This document shows, one piece after another, positions 13,044 through 27,400 of a stretch of DNA of 64,000 nt. The notes under the pieces are model-generated. The model was not told the origin of the DNA. It did no database searches and saw nothing but the letters and a program-made list of their open reading frames with translations. Every line of letters starts with the position of its first letter. Positions within the stretch are counted from its first letter, which is position 1. This DNA comes from Viscum album (lineage: Eukaryota; Streptophyta; Magnoliopsida; Santalales; Viscaceae): contig OY728119.1 of the NCBI GenBank assembly GCA_963277665.1, forward strand, positions 316,220,206 to 316,284,205, given 5' to 3'. A program made the translations under genes and the position numbers.

Positions 13044-13050
13044 TATAAAT
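13044..13050 (+). promoter_or_regulatory. TATA box in LTR-like segment
   Basis: TATAAAT in CCTATAAATACGAGGC, a plant LTR-type promoter context, with a leader-like sequence containing repeated AGGAGAAG and AAGAAGCTC downstream. Confidence 0.4.
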
Positions 13051-13381
13051 ACGAGGCTAACTCTCTCTAATTGGAATAAAGGATTTTAGGAGAAGTGCTT
13101 ATTAGGAGAAGAAGCTCTTAGTTTGCTTCATTTGAGTTCTACAAAAAATTTATGATTTTATTAAAGGATAAAATGATACACTAAGAGAGATGTTGTACAA
13201 TGTGATGAGCTATGCTAAAGTGATATGGTATGTGAAGTGATTTTATAACGTTCTATATTAAGTGAATTTATATGCTAAGTGATAAAGTGATATTATAAGT
13301 GCTTATAGGTGAAGTGTAATGAAAATTAAACTTTTTTTAATTTCATAAAGAGAGTTCGATGTATTTAAAAAAATAATTAAA

Positions 13382-13955
13382 GGTATTCTAAAGCATCAGT
13401 TCTCTAAGCATCGATGAAGTGGTACAACAATATGAAATTTATCATATATGCCTTTTTATGATAATTTCATGAGCATAAGAAAAATTAATTTTTTTTGCAG
13501 AATATAAAATGAATAGAAAAGTGAAGTGTGATACAATGAGACCATCAATATTCTTAGCATCATGGAATTGATCCAACAGTACGTGATATATCATATATTA
13601 TATGTTATGATCACTTCATGAGAGTATACACAATTTATCATACTATTTCAAGAATTCAAAATGAATAGAAAAGTGAAGTGTGATATAATGAGAGCATCAG
13701 TAGTCTAAGAATCAAGAACGTGGTCCAACAATATGCGACATATCATATATTATATGATATGATCATTTCATGAGCAAAGGAAAAATTTATCTACTATTTG
13801 AAAAATATACCGTGAATAGAAAACTGATGTGAAATTTGACTCAAGCATCTATATTCTAAGCATCAAATAAGTGAACCAATAGTATGAGACATATCATACA
13901 AGCTATTATATAATCATTTGATGTGCATATGATCAATATAGAATAATATTTTATG
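13382..13955 (+). repeat. Tandem repeat, about 151 bp unit, 3.7 copies
   Basis: Copies begin near 13382, 13542, 13693 and 13844. Each has GCATCA..(T)ATTCTAAG, a TCCAACA(G/A)TA block, a CATATCATATATTATAT block, ATGATCA(C/T)TTCATGAG and AATGAATAGAAAAGTGAAGTGTGAT. The unit is recognisably related to the 12290-12790 array, so one repeat family flanks the TATA box on both sides. Confidence 0.75.
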
Positions 13956-14967
13956 TTTACATTGAGGATAAGTAATGAAAGTCCACATAAATTTATTAAG
14001 AAGGCCATCTAATACTTATGATTACATGGAGTATTTGAGTTTAGATTTAGAAGAAGTATTATTTTATGATTTTCAAGTTTAACCTTACTTAAAATAATAA
14101 TGAATAGATTGTGTGCATCACTTGCACACATTAATTGAGGAACAAAATTCATATTAAGAAGGAAGAATACATGATCAAGAATTAATATGAGGAGTATCTG
14201 ATCATTCACTAAAGATCATAAGTTAAGGAGACTAAATATAGAATATACCTATAAGAGAATACAATAAGGTTTTATCATTCAGTAATCTGTGAAGAACTAG
14301 ACCATTCAAGATATTGTGTGAACATGTTTCAAGACCAACAAGCTTACTTCATGAAGTTGTTGGATAACTTTAAGATGTACATGAGTATACCAGATCTAGT
14401 AAAATCATTGAGAAAGATCTATTTCATGTGTTCTAGAATAAAAAAAGAGAATACATAGGTCATTCTATTTGTGGATCAATAAAATGTGAATAAGGAGACC
14501 AAATCTGGGGTGTCTAACTAGTTGCTAAAGCAGCTATAGGCTGGGGTGTCTCACTAGTCTAGAATAATGAAAAGATAAGACGGTTGGTGCATCTAACCAA
14601 TAAAGGAAGAAGAGTTAACTGATGGGGTGTAGATCCAAGATCAACTATAGGATTAAATGTCCTTCAATATAACCAGCTTCTTCCATATTCATTGTAATCA
14701 GCTTCTTATATAGTGGAGAATCCATGTTGTTTTGATAAACCAATTCATCAAGGAGTATGTATTTATACCAAACCCTGTAAATACCATGTGTCATGATATC
14801 TATTATAATTGTTTTTCATATGAAGTGTGACTATAAGATATCACTGAGTTGATCAAGAATCTTGATAATTTTAAGAAGTTGAATTCAAAAGAAAGAATTT
14901 TTAAAAAGTAAACCGCTGATTCACCCCCACCCCCTCAAAGTGGAAAATCCGACCTAGGGAACTACAG

Positions 14968-16569
14968 AATCATACATGTTATGGATAAAATAATAAATTA
15001 AAAATAAAACATGAATACCTGAGGCAATGAATAAAAATAATGGAAATTAAATATAGGAATATATATAATAAATCTATAGATGCAGTGAATAATAGTGAAT
15101 ATTCTAATTAAAGTGATAAATCTAGAAGTGATAAGGAAATTGGAGATATTTGTTTCATTGATAAATATAGTAAATTATCATTTTCACCTTCCCAACCATA
15201 TTATTTATGTATCTTAGTTGAATCAATAATAAATTATAGAATCATATGTTTGAGGGATCGCTTAAATGAAGCCTGTGATTCCAGTTATGATTTTGATTAT
15301 GATTCAAACCTCAATTATGGATTTAATAAGCCTATTTCTAAATATAATTAAAATAAGTTTTATGAGTTACAAGAAAGTGTAGTCACCATTAGAGATGACT
15401 ATACAAAATTAGAGAATGAACAAGAAGTTTGGTAATGAAGAAAAATAATGATGATTCCGAAATCTTAAAACTGATAGAGGAAAACAAAAAATTGAAAGAA
15501 GACAATTGAAATATGGAGAAAATTTACTCTATAACTAATGGAAAGGTTTGTGATTATTTAGAGTATGTTCAAAAGGAGAATAATATGGTGATGTTTGAAA
15601 TATAAATTTCAAGGAATATTAATCTAAATCCAATACTCGAATACAAAGTTTTCATCTGTTTATGAGATTTTAAAGGACAAATATAACTAATAATAAGAAA
15701 TATAGTCTATGGGGGTGGTGGGATATTACCCATGATGTATAGAAACCAAATTGTAATGGTAAAATCATTAATATTTTTTATGTTAGCTATTTTAAGTGTG
15801 GTGATTTTAGTCATTATACATTTATTCTTTAATATTTGTTTTATACCTTGGTCATACAAAAAATGTTTATCATTCTAAGTCATATTTTGACATTAAAATG
15901 TCCAACCCTTCTAGAAAATGAGTTACTAATGAATCTTACATGAATCTTTTTACACATAATTAATGTTACTTACCAGTGTAAGAAATATTTCATAGCCTGT
16001 ACGCATAGATATTATTGTTTTATTATTTGGTATGTTGGTAGGATATTTATTTGATATGTTTCTATAATGTCCATTTTTCATGAATTTATTATTTTTATAG
16101 TTGGTCTACTATATGTACTTAATTATTGGTTATTTTGGAATTCGTTACATATCTTTTTATAATTCATTAAATATAATTAACTATTTTATTTACCCTTAAT
16201 GTATATTGTTATATTTAAGAGGAGTTAAAATTATGTACATTCACTATAATATCATTTCAGAAAGATAATACAACTTGGATAAAGATATAGATTTTATTGT
16301 TTTTAATATTTATTTATTTCTTTATTTTTTTATATCGTTTTATTCCTGAGTTGAGGGGTATTTATTATATTAACCATTTTTTCTAATATTTATTTTATCA
16401 TCAGATTATTATTATTATTATTATTATTGATTACTATGATTTATTATTTAATATAGGGAAATATTATTTTTATTTTTATTTCATTACCCTTTATTTTTAT
16501 TTATCTTATTTTCTAGTATTGAGTTTTTATATGAACTGATTGATATTTTCTTATCATTTTTATATTTAC
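14968..16569 (+). other. Decayed region with coiled-coil-like coding trace
   Basis: On the plus strand about 15240-15600 shows a Lys/Glu/Asn-rich stretch with heptad-like leucines (TIRDDYTKLENEQEVW, then EILKLIEENKKLKED), broken by stops and a frame change. It follows an Asp/Tyr/Ser-rich patch (SSYDFDYDSN). This composition occurs in some copia-type gag proteins, but no diagnostic motif is present. The rest is AT-rich with no signal. Confidence 0.25.
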
Positions 16570-16583
16570 AAAAAGGGGGAGAT
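16570..16583 (+). other. Polypurine-tract-like motif
   Basis: AAAAAGGGGGAGAT followed by ATGTTAGAG, the layout of a polypurine tract and an LTR start (TG at 16585). No matching LTR copy was recognised in the window. Confidence 0.3.
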
Positions 16584-16584
16584 A

Positions 16585-18480
16585 TGTTAGAGATTTTTTT
16601 TATTATAGAAAAATGGGAGCATGTAGACTGGCTCCTTGCCATGTTATTTATCATATTTTAATAATTAAATATTTCAATCATCTCTTTTTTATTATGTTTA
16701 ATATTGTTTATATTTATTCATAATTTTTTTCTATTTTTCATTGTTTATTAGTTTTTTCTCATTATTTATCATTATGATTTATGATTTATGATTTCTTTAT
16801 TACCTTGGTTCTCAATTTTTATATTGATGTAAATTTAGTAAATTTTATAAAATTATATATTATGAAGCATGGAAGGAAATTACTTACATATTGAAAGTTT
16901 TATTATTTTGGAAAAGTAATAAATATTATGTGTAAATGGTGTAGAAAAGTGTATTAAATATTGATATTTTAAAAAGGAAAAATTTCTTACATATCATAGA
17001 GAAATAACCTATGTATCAAAATATAGAAAATTAAAAACAATTATGTATCAAAAAATGTTACATATTGAGAAGAAATATTATGTATTCAGTTTAAGAAGAT
17101 AAGATTTTGGAAGTTATGTTATAACATATTTTAGAAGTTAAGTTCAGAAGGTGTTTTGAAAATTAAAGATTTAGAAGATAAGTTATAAAGTGTTTCAAAA
17201 GATATGAAGCTCAATGAAGTTTACTTGAATGTTAAGATCATTGAATATTTTAAAAGTTATTGTTTTAGAGGATAAAAAATTTACATTTTAAGAATTTTTC
17301 TAAGCCTAAAATATTTTGTATGATGTCACTGATTATAATTGCATTTTCAATAGTATTTTGTGGTTGATAATTCATATGAAAATTTTGAAATCTCATATAT
17401 ATATATATTTAAAGGGGTTATATAAATATATAAAGTCCAACATTCAATGAGTATTTAATTATGATAATTATAGGATATTTAATGTTGATTATTATGGGTT
17501 ATTTATTCCTGATTTCAATGTTGATTTGAATTTATTTATATAATTTTTAGGGATGTATGGATAATACCATGTAAATTTTATCATTGATAAATATGAAGAA
17601 GATTTTGGAAATTATATCCATTAAATATTTTTCTATAAAGGATAAATATTTTAGACAGTGGATATAAACAACTCATTTCCCAAATAATGTAGTGCTGTAA
17701 TGTTCATAGAGAATCATTTTTTACACTATATTATTGGATTTTTGGGCCTCATTATTATACATTTGTAAAGGTAAAAATTTCACTATTATACACCAATAAC
17801 TTAATATTCATATTTCTTTGGTTTAATAGTTTTATATATTTAATTAGAATATATTTTCTCGTAATGTAATGCTAATTCATTCATTAGTTATACCTCTTTA
17901 AAAGTTATGTGTATTGTTTGTGCTCACCTGAATAATAAAACATGTTCACTAGTTGTACCTTGGGTCTAGTAAAAGGTGATAGGGTTCATTAATTACTTAG
18001 TCTGATCAAAGGTAAGGTTTCTTCCACCTCTACCTCAAAATAAAGATTTTCGGTTTTCACGTCTAGGTGTGCAAAAGGTGTGATTTTTGTTTTGTGCCTC
18101 CAAGGTAAAAAATAATGTTTATTTATTTTTAACTCTCCTTCTAGATTGAGTTTATTCAGTGTGTACCATACCTATTTAAGAGTATAAGTCTATGAAGAGT
18201 AGACATAGGATATTTTTTTCACAACTACTATAAAAAGCCATTTTACCACTCTTTTTCTATATTATTATACTTTCACTCTTCACACTCACTACAATTATTA
18301 TTTATGTTCAAATTTTTTATCTTATTATTTAATATATTCTAAATTAAGTTTTAAAGTCATTTGACTTGTTTATGATCAAAAAATTTACCCCCATTTTATT
18401 TTCCATTTATCAGTTGTTACCCACCACGATGAATCATCACAACATACCCATTATACCTAGTTATTGAAAAATAAGGATAG
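16585..18480 (+). other. AT-rich region, possible LTR relic
   Basis: No coding signal. Holds an (ATT)n-type run just upstream at about 16408-16430, an (AT)n run at about 17395-17410, and a TATA-like TATAAAAA at 18229-18236 followed by a leader rich in CACTC. These would fit a decayed LTR beginning at 16585, but nothing confirms it. Confidence 0.2.
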
Positions 18481-21400
18481 GAAATTATGTTATCATCATC
18501 ATCAATTCTCAAAGTTTCATCTCAAATAGTTCTGATGAGACAAAATTTATTAATTTATTTACTAGTGTGTTCATAGGAGTAGATATATAGGAAAAGTCTG
18601 GTAGGAAATGATGGTAATACTCAGTGAGCCTTAGGAATCTAGAAATCAAAAAATATATTTTTAAATACTTTCTAAGATATTACTTCACCCTCTTACTTAG
18701 GACCAGCCTTGACTCCAAGATGTGACACCATGCAACCCATGAACAGAACATCATGAATCTAGAAAAACTCTTAGAGATATTTTCATAAAGCATAGGATCC
18801 CTTGATATCCATAAAACCACTTGAATATGTCTTTTATTCTTTTCTGTGGTTTAAAAGTACACTAGGATATCCTACATAAAGACCAAAACGATTGAGTCTA
18901 AGAATGGGTGAAAAAGACTATTCATGATAACTTTTAGTATATGGGAACTTTGGTCATGCTGAATAGTGTAACCATATATTCAAAATTCTCATAACGACTT
19001 TAGGAATCTATTTTAGAAATATAATTAAGAATCACTTGAATTTAATGATTCCATGTTCTCAAATAAATCATAAAAAATTATTTAACACCATTTAATCAAT
19101 CAAAACAATCATTGATTCATCACGATGGGTATTAATTCTTGATAGTTACCTAGTTCATATTCTAATAGTCTACACATATGCACTAGAGCACATCATATTT
19201 ATTGGAAAATATTACTTGATTGACACAAGTTGAGGTTCTTAGGAATATACACCCCTTGGTCTCTACATCCTCAAGTAAAAATTTCTATTACTTTAACTCT
19301 TTAGGTTCTATATGGTAAAGAAAATTGAAATTATCTCGATTATAGGTACTATATTGATTGATAAATCACCCTCATATTTGAGAAGAAACTTGGAATAATA
19401 CTCAAGAGACCTATTAGTGAATAATATTACCACTCTAAGTAATGCTTCATGTTTATTTCTTTACCACCATGAGAACAAAACATTCCATCTAAGAGGTTAT
19501 AGTTTTAGTGTTCTCTTAATCCCACCCCAATCTTCTTGCTAGGTAATCCCATTTCCCCATAAGAGTTTATTGGGTACCATAAATAAAATAGATTGAGAGT
19601 CACCTCTTATATGAATCAATATGTAATTTGAATTGGGACAACCTTTTCTTGAAAACGATGAGAACAAATATGTCCACACTCAGACTAGAAAATTCTTGAA
19701 GATTTCTGAAATATCCTACCACAATTGGAATGGAGGGACATATCATTCTCCTTTATAATAACATACCCAATGGGGTATCAATACTCATGATTCTATTTTT
19801 TTGTTCCACATCTAGTTCACGGTGGGACAACACATACTTAAAAATAAAAGATTGGAGAGCTATGGTATCAAATATGACACTAATGAGGATAAAAGATACC
19901 ATAATAGTACCCATGACCATAGAAGAAACCTCTTAAACATCATTCATAGACAACTTTACTGAAAAATAATTTTATAGTTTTCATGATGATCATGTTTCTA
20001 CAACCCATGTACTCTCAAAGGTAACAATACTTACCATCTCTTTCTTATTTCCATGTTATCTTATATCGAGCTACTAGAAAGAGGTCGATTTATTGTAGTA
20101 TGTTTCCCACAAATTTTAACATGAATAAACTGACTCTTTTTTATCACTAAATAACCTTCCAAGATGGTGTTAACCTATAGAACCTATGTGGTGTCCAAAA
20201 TGACCACACTGATGACTACATTTTTCTTTAAATAATAAATTAGGACCAATATTCCCAAAGAAAACATACAAGAAAAACACCACAATAGAACTTCTCAGAT
20301 AAGAGGAAATGAAGTCACAAAAACTATGACTCCCTTTTAGGATCTCATCTTGATATACTTCCTCATGATCTAACTTATGCTCTGGGGAAGTCCCTGGGTC
20401 TTATAACACATAATCCTTACCTTCTTTATTAGAATACACCACCAACACCAATTATACTTCTGAAATATTAATTTAGCTACTCATTCTTGGTGTTAATTTG
20501 ATAGGTTAACAGTATCAAAGAGGAAATGTATCTATTGAATCCATACTTTTAGTTCTTTATGGGTGATACCACCCCAAAATATTAGTAAAAATTTGGTGTC
20601 TATGGGTTCTTATTGAGATAACCCATTCCATATAGTATAAAACATCTTGGGAAAGTGTCCAAAAATATTGAATGCTAATAGAGGGTCTTACTGATTATTC
20701 TTACATTCTCACTGTTTCTCGAGGACTGGAAATGGGTCGATGAAATGAAATATTCAAAGTTAACAAATAGAATCAAATTAGATTCCCTTTCAAGAAATGT
20801 ACTATTTATAATTTATATATGCACAAAAATAATCATATAAAAATTATTATTCCATATATCATACATGTTTCCATGATCGACATTTTCATATATTATATTT
20901 AAAAAAATATTTTATGGGAAATAATTGAAGCAAGCTATAAAAGTATTCATGTGAGGTTTTAAAACTAACCAAACCACTTAAACATGTTATACTATTCTAC
21001 TCATTAGTAAAAAATAAATAATAAAACATAATTTATTTATTATTGGGGTTTTAGTTAATGTAAACATTCAAATTATTACAATAATAAAGAATTCAAAAAA
21101 ATAAAAACACATGATATACCATGTATTTTGATTCTAACCTAGACATATGTATTAATTATGTATGGGAATTCTAGAGGACGGTTCAACAAAATAAAAAGAC
21201 AAAAATATATATCCAATCTACCCTTATTAGCTCAAGATTCCAATATAATAATAATTTCCAAGAATATTTATGGGTTACTTCCTAATTCTAGACAACACTA
21301 TCTTTTTAATTCTTCTATTCACATACCTAGAGCCCTGAAGTGGCTATGAACCCATTTTTTAATGACTTGACCTGAATACTTGAAGAGAACTAAGTCCCAA

Positions 21401-22339
21401 CATAGGTCCATATTCAGATTTTTGTAGAATATAATAAATACAAAGTGATAAATATGATATTTTTAGTATATTATTTAACATCATTGTGAAATGATGTAAG
21501 GAAAAATAAAAAATATAAGATATAATAAAAAATATATCTTGACCCATGGGGTTATTGGACCTTATAGACTCAAACATGATTATTCACTAGTGAGACACCT
21601 ATTCCACATGCACCTGGTAAAACATTATGTAATAAATATATGAACATGAATTCAAATTACATAATAGTCCAAAATATCAATTTAATAAATCAAAATAGGT
21701 GAATCTATACAATAATCATATACACAGGCATGTGTTATCAAACCAAACCTTTAATATCCAAAAAGGAAAGTACCATAACTAAGATCTCTTATGTGAGTAA
21801 CCATGGAAATGAAAAATATACCCAGTCTTGTTGTCCGCTAAAACTCTAAAATGGTTAACATAGAATCCATGTACCATGATTGAGAACCATTCATTCTATA
21901 GTACCCTCATCCCTTGTGTGGAAGAGATTTTCCTTTACCTAGGTCACACAAAAAAAGGTTTATGTGTATTACAAAGGAACATGTGTTGGGTTTGAGTTGA
22001 TTTTAATTCATGAAATTCACCAACTATTTTCATCAGTTTTTTATAAATCAAATAGGAAGATACTAGAATACAAGGTATAAAAAAATAGAAATTATGATAG
22101 TCTATCAAATAAGGTGCTAGATAAACTAATGAACATACAGAATAAGTACATAAACTATTAATATAAATAAATATATAGATCATTATTTAGGGTATAAATT
22201 AGTTTCAGTTGCATTAATGAAACCTGATTTGACCTATACTCATAATCCAAGTAGGTACATATCCGCTATATGGGACATATATTTCAGAAGTTTCCAACCA
22301 AATTCAACCTCTTAGGATGCTGTGCAGACATGCACACTT

Positions 22340-22411
22340 ATATATATATATATATGTGTGTGTGTTTGTGTATTCATAATCATCCACTAAGATATGATAT
22401 ATATATATATA
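22340..22411. repeat. Simple repeats (AT)n(GT)n and (AT)n
   Basis: A TA run passing into TGTGTG at about 22340-22372, and a second AT run at about 22395-22411. A similar AT run lies at about 42394-42418. Confidence 0.9.
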
Positions 22412-23724
22412 AGGGATTTATCATATATAAATTATCCTTACTTAAGTGGTGATCGACTTCTCATAGGAGGTCAAGTATATTTTTCATATATTTATAATGA
22501 CATATATATGTAGTCCCTCATTTATATGGGGAACCTCTCCACTTACGGAGGAATGTGTCATTGTATATATGGTATCCCCATGTGTAACTAGTACAAATTA
22601 CACAAGTTAGTCCCAGATAAATATGGACTAATAAATTCATTTTCAATATAAATAAATTAGAGGCTATACATGTTCAATACCATCAAAGAAGCCTCTAGTT
22701 AACATGAACATATCTAGAATTAGAGAATGATATCATTTGTATACAACCAATAAATAAAAATTCCTACTAAATCACATTAATAATAAAACATGAATATAAA
22801 ACATATTGAAGAGATTATTTATTAATGTTTGGAAACTCGAAATTGTATAATAATTAATTCCCAAAAAGATTAAAACAAAATAATAGACTAACAATTCAAA
22901 ATATTTATTCCAACTAATTACATTGTTTTATTATAATTAATGTTAATGTTAGGGTCCACAGGGGAATGTTCAAATGTATTAGGGAAAAATAAATATCAAA
23001 TAATATGATATGTGAGGTAATATAACACAAAAACCAAATATTAAATTCAATACCAACATAAGACAAATAAGGAAACACATAACATGGATTAATGAGGGAT
23101 AATAAATTCACTATGATTTTTTAAGAAAAAAAATTTAGATTTTTTTAATCATAAACCATTATCTAAGAATCCTTCACTCTGCCCCATTCCCATGTAATAG
23201 TTTTATTTTAGTAGTATGAGATACATAGAATATTATACCTCACATAATCCAGTAGAGATAATAAATCTTATGTCTAAAAGGATAGATATTACACCACTGA
23301 TAGATTCAGTAAACCTATGTTAGTTGAAAACATGGTTTATGAAACTGCCCTAAATGGAAACAAATCCCATAAGATGAAAAGCATCACTATCCCAAGAATG
23401 ATAATTTTAATATCATATTACCTCTTGTAGAAAGAACATCCAAGAGATGATATTGGATCTACAGCCTTAGAAGGAGGAGGTTTTGGGATTCATGATGTTT
23501 TACCACTTAAATATATATCTAAGAGTCTATAGGGGGAGTGAATTTTCCAATTTAAAATTATAAAAAATAATAATAAAATAAGAACACAATAAATATTTAT
23601 GTTAATTTTGATAACAATGATCACATGACTACTCTTCACACCGCTCTACTCCTTCATAAGTATTAAATAAATATAATCTCTAATTTTAAATGGGATTAAG
23701 AACCCAATTATAACCTACCTTTCT

Positions 23725-23810
23725 TAGTGGAGTCACAACCAACACAAAACATTCCTTTTACAGTGGAGGCACAACCAATTACAACACATACCTTTTATAG
23801 AGGTATTACA
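23725..23810. repeat. Short tandem duplication, about 38 bp
   Basis: GTGGAGTCACAACCAACACA... is followed directly by GTGGAGGCACAACCAATTAC..., both running into A(T/C)TCCTTTTA-like or ACCTTTTA-like ends. Function unknown. Confidence 0.6.
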
Positions 23811-24470
23811 AAAAAATACATGATATTTTGGGGAGAAGCATAAATCATTTAAAATTACATAACCAAATAATATATAAAGGAAATATAATCCAAAATCACA
23901 AAAAATAATATTTAAATAGTAATTTCTTAAAAAGATATAATCTTAATAAATATTTAATGAATTTTCTTATGGTGGAGTTCACTCAAGAATAATAGTAGTG
24001 ATTATGATCACAATATTTCAATGGCTATCGATTTTTCCTAGTTATCTATTTTTAATCTTTTCCTATTTATAGATATATATTATTTTTAATAAAAAGAAAC
24101 TTTTATTTGTATAATTCTATTTTTGGACCACTTAAATACTATTCATTCCCAATAGAGTTTGCAATTGGGTCTTTACAGACCTCTTACTATCTGGTTGTTG
24201 GGGTAGAGATGTTTATTATGAGGTTGTGCCATATCAGGTGGTGTTGTAGAGTTTCCTATGAATTATATGAATTAACCCCATCCAAAGTCCAACATCAGGG
24301 CTAAGGGAGTCTCAGGACTAGAATATAAGTCATGTGATAACCCCACCCTCCCCCCAACAAGAGGCCTTTTTCAAGAGAAGTGGGTGGTGAGCCCTGTTAA
24401 AAAACAAAACTGTGAGGTGGTGCACTAGAACAAAAAATATATTGTTGAGATGTGAAACAAAACTTTCATA

Positions 24471-27400
24471 TGGTATCATATATAGGTTTAATTTTTATTG
24501 TGTTTATCTATCACTTGATATGATGTTTTGAAGAGAAATGAAATATGAATAAAATATCCTTTGTTTAATGGAAGTTGATATATAAGTTGGGAAAATGAGT
24601 TTATTATATTCATGGAGAATTATCTTGGAATCCCTCTAGAATTAGTGTTGGATGGAACAATTCTATTTAGCTAGCATATATTTATCTTTGAGACAGATAA
24701 AAAAATTTGGATATTGATACGTGTGCAAAGAATTCATTAAAGAATTCAAAAAGGGAATATGTTTTTGAGAATATATAACTTTGAAAGGTCTATAAAAACG
24801 TGTGTATGTAATTAGAGATACCACATAGAAGATAATAAATGGATACTTTTAAATAGGGGAAGCCATTAAGTGAATAGTGACTTATTTAAAAAGGCAATAA
24901 TAAGAAGAATATTTCCACCAAAATGCAGAACTCTTCAACCTAGGTAAACATTTATAAAATATATATCATATTTGATTCTAACCATGGTTTAGAGAAGGTA
25001 TATAAATTTCTAGACCTTACTATATAAATTAAAAAAAGAAGTGATTTTGGTGAAAATGTTTCAACAACAATAAGATCCATATACAAGTAATTTCTATAGA
25101 AACAAGAAATTGAGATTTGATGTTTATAAGAAGAGGTGGTTCAATGGGAATATATAAATTAAGTGCACTATTCCATTATAGAATTTTTGGAATTTAAAAA
25201 TATATGGATAAAACTAAAAGAAGTGGAATTTAATTTTAACATGAAAAAGATAGACACAAAATGAAATAGAAAATTGATTGTCTTGAATAAATGTCCTAAT
25301 AAATAAGAAAACAAATATACACTAAAAAGGAATTTATGGAAAGAATTATTTCTTTCAAAAATAATCTTAAAGTGATGTAAAAGGATTATATGGAATCTTC
25401 TTAGTAAATAATATCATTTTTTATCAATATAAAGGAGGAGGATGATAAAATAAGGGAACTTGAGGAGTGAATAAATTCCTTAAATGAGAAGATGCAAATC
25501 CTCACAAAGGTAGCCTCAACATGGATAGTTAGAAGAAATTAATATTTTAAATATTGATAAAAAATAAAAAATCCAGATATTTTAACTAAGATCAAATAAA
25601 AGGTTTTAGGAAAATTTTAGAATGATAAAAAATAAAAATAGTATCTAAAATGTGCTCTTATTATTGATTGTTTGGGTTTATTATGAGTATTTGTTTTGAA
25701 GCCCAAATTATAGAAAGTGTAAGATAATTTTATATTCAAACATATCAACAAATAGAAGACCAAATGAGGTATGATTACTATGGTATATGTTTTATTTGTT
25801 CTAACATCATTCATATGGAAATGAATTAAAGTTGGAAGAATGAATGGAATGGAAAATATTCCATAAAGAGGTACTCCACACTGGTCATATATAAGAAGAT
25901 AGTTTATCTAAGAAAAATCTCTGTTATGTTAGAAAAAAGGTTCACCATTATGTAAGAAAAGATATATCACAATAAAGGGTGAATCAAGCACCTATGTATG
26001 GTTACTCCCAACAGTTCTCCTACACATAAATAAAAAAAAGAATAGAAAAAGAATAAATAAGATACTCAAACTCCGAGAAAGGTGGAAGTGGGGAAGAACC
26101 CACATAGGAAGAAGATCGAGTCCAAATGAAACTCATTTCCACCAAGGAAGATACATGTATTATGGGTCTCACAAAAAGCACTCTTTGAAAAGAGATTAAG
26201 ATTAGGGTAAGTCTCCTCAAATGCAGAAATAATCTAGAAGAAATATCCACTAATGTTACACAATAATAATAGACTAACTAAAGTGGAATATATTTCGTAA
26301 TTGTGGAGAATCCCAAGCCAAGGAAAAAAAGAGTTGTCTCATACAAGAATAAATAAGTGTAACTGGATTAGTATAAATAATATCATTTGTAAAAGAGTTG
26401 AATATACTAGCTATAAGATATGTTTGAGATAAATAAAAAATTAATGGTGTTATAGAATTACTTTCTCAAAACTTGAAAAAGGTAAAAGGAAAGATAGAAG
26501 ATGAAGAAATAGATTATAATGCCCATCCCCATTCCCCAAATTGAGCAAATAGAGGTCATCCCTCTCACATTGTACTTTAAATTATTATAATTGTTTAAAG
26601 TGGTGTAGAAAATTGGGGGTGATACAATCTATATAGTAGTTGTGTTTAAAATTAAAATGAGCATTAGCTGAAGGCATATCAATTTTCGAGCTGGTTATGC
26701 ATGAAGAAAAGAGTGTCTGATGTATTTATACCATGAATGGTATCGAAACTAAACCCACATGCAGTGTTGAAGTTCTCATGCAAAAATTACAATAAAAAAG
26801 AAGGAATTATGGAATAAAAGGGTGTCACATATTTCTTGAGATAGTCATTGGTACCATGATTATTCAAGTATTTTGCAGTTGGCATTAAACTGAATTAGGT
26901 GTGTTATAAGTGATTTCATCCCAAGAGTTAGTGTAATTTGACCACTAAATAAGAGAAAAAACTAAAAAAGGAAATCATATACATGGATCAACATCATATC
27001 AAGTTACTTATGTTTTATACAAATTTTTATTAACTGATAATTTTTAGGATACTAAATACATATACTTAGGAAAATTTATTCTCAATAAGATTTTTCCACA
27101 AGCTAGAAATTATCTCAATAATTTTTGTTAATAACTAAAAAGTGCAGGGTAAGTTGATGATGAAACCTCAAAGTCTATTAAGAATATAGTATGAATGGTT
27201 TTTCCTATAGTGAAATATAAGTCAAGATGGATTACCAACATAATATTTATAATTGTTATCAATTTATTCTCTAAGTGGTATGTCTCAATACTATGTGATT
27301 TATAGTTAATATTCTAACAATTTCGTGTGAGAATGTAATGAGATATCAAGTTATGTTTTTTTGTAAAATGGAATTTCAAAAATTTGATATGATTTTATTG

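Larger units (their letters stand above)
12128..14967 (+). repeat. LTR-like segment with internal tandem repeats (possible old copia LTR)
   Basis: Starts TGATAAGAAC after the polypurine-like run. It contains a TATA box at 13044 between two tandem arrays, and ends near 14967 after a run beginning CCGCTGATTCACCCCCACC. A C-rich motif of this kind close to the 3' end is familiar from plant Ty1/copia LTRs. A short direct repeat of GGGGTGTCT(A/C)ACTAGT sits at about 14509 and 14543. No second copy was found in the window, so the LTR call rests on layout only. Confidence 0.3.
18481..24470. other. Unassigned decayed DNA
   Basis: About 6 kb with no recognisable gene, element end or long repeat on either strand. 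Open frames are under 80 codons and have no domain signal. Short simple repeats and one small duplication (listed separately) are the only structure I can point to. A C-rich patch at about 24340-24358 precedes the primer-site-like motif at 24474. Confidence 0.5.

Noticed and set aside
12128..18480. A complete copia element with LTRs at 12128-14967 and from 16585
   Set aside because: The two putative LTR starts share no similarity, so they are not a pair.
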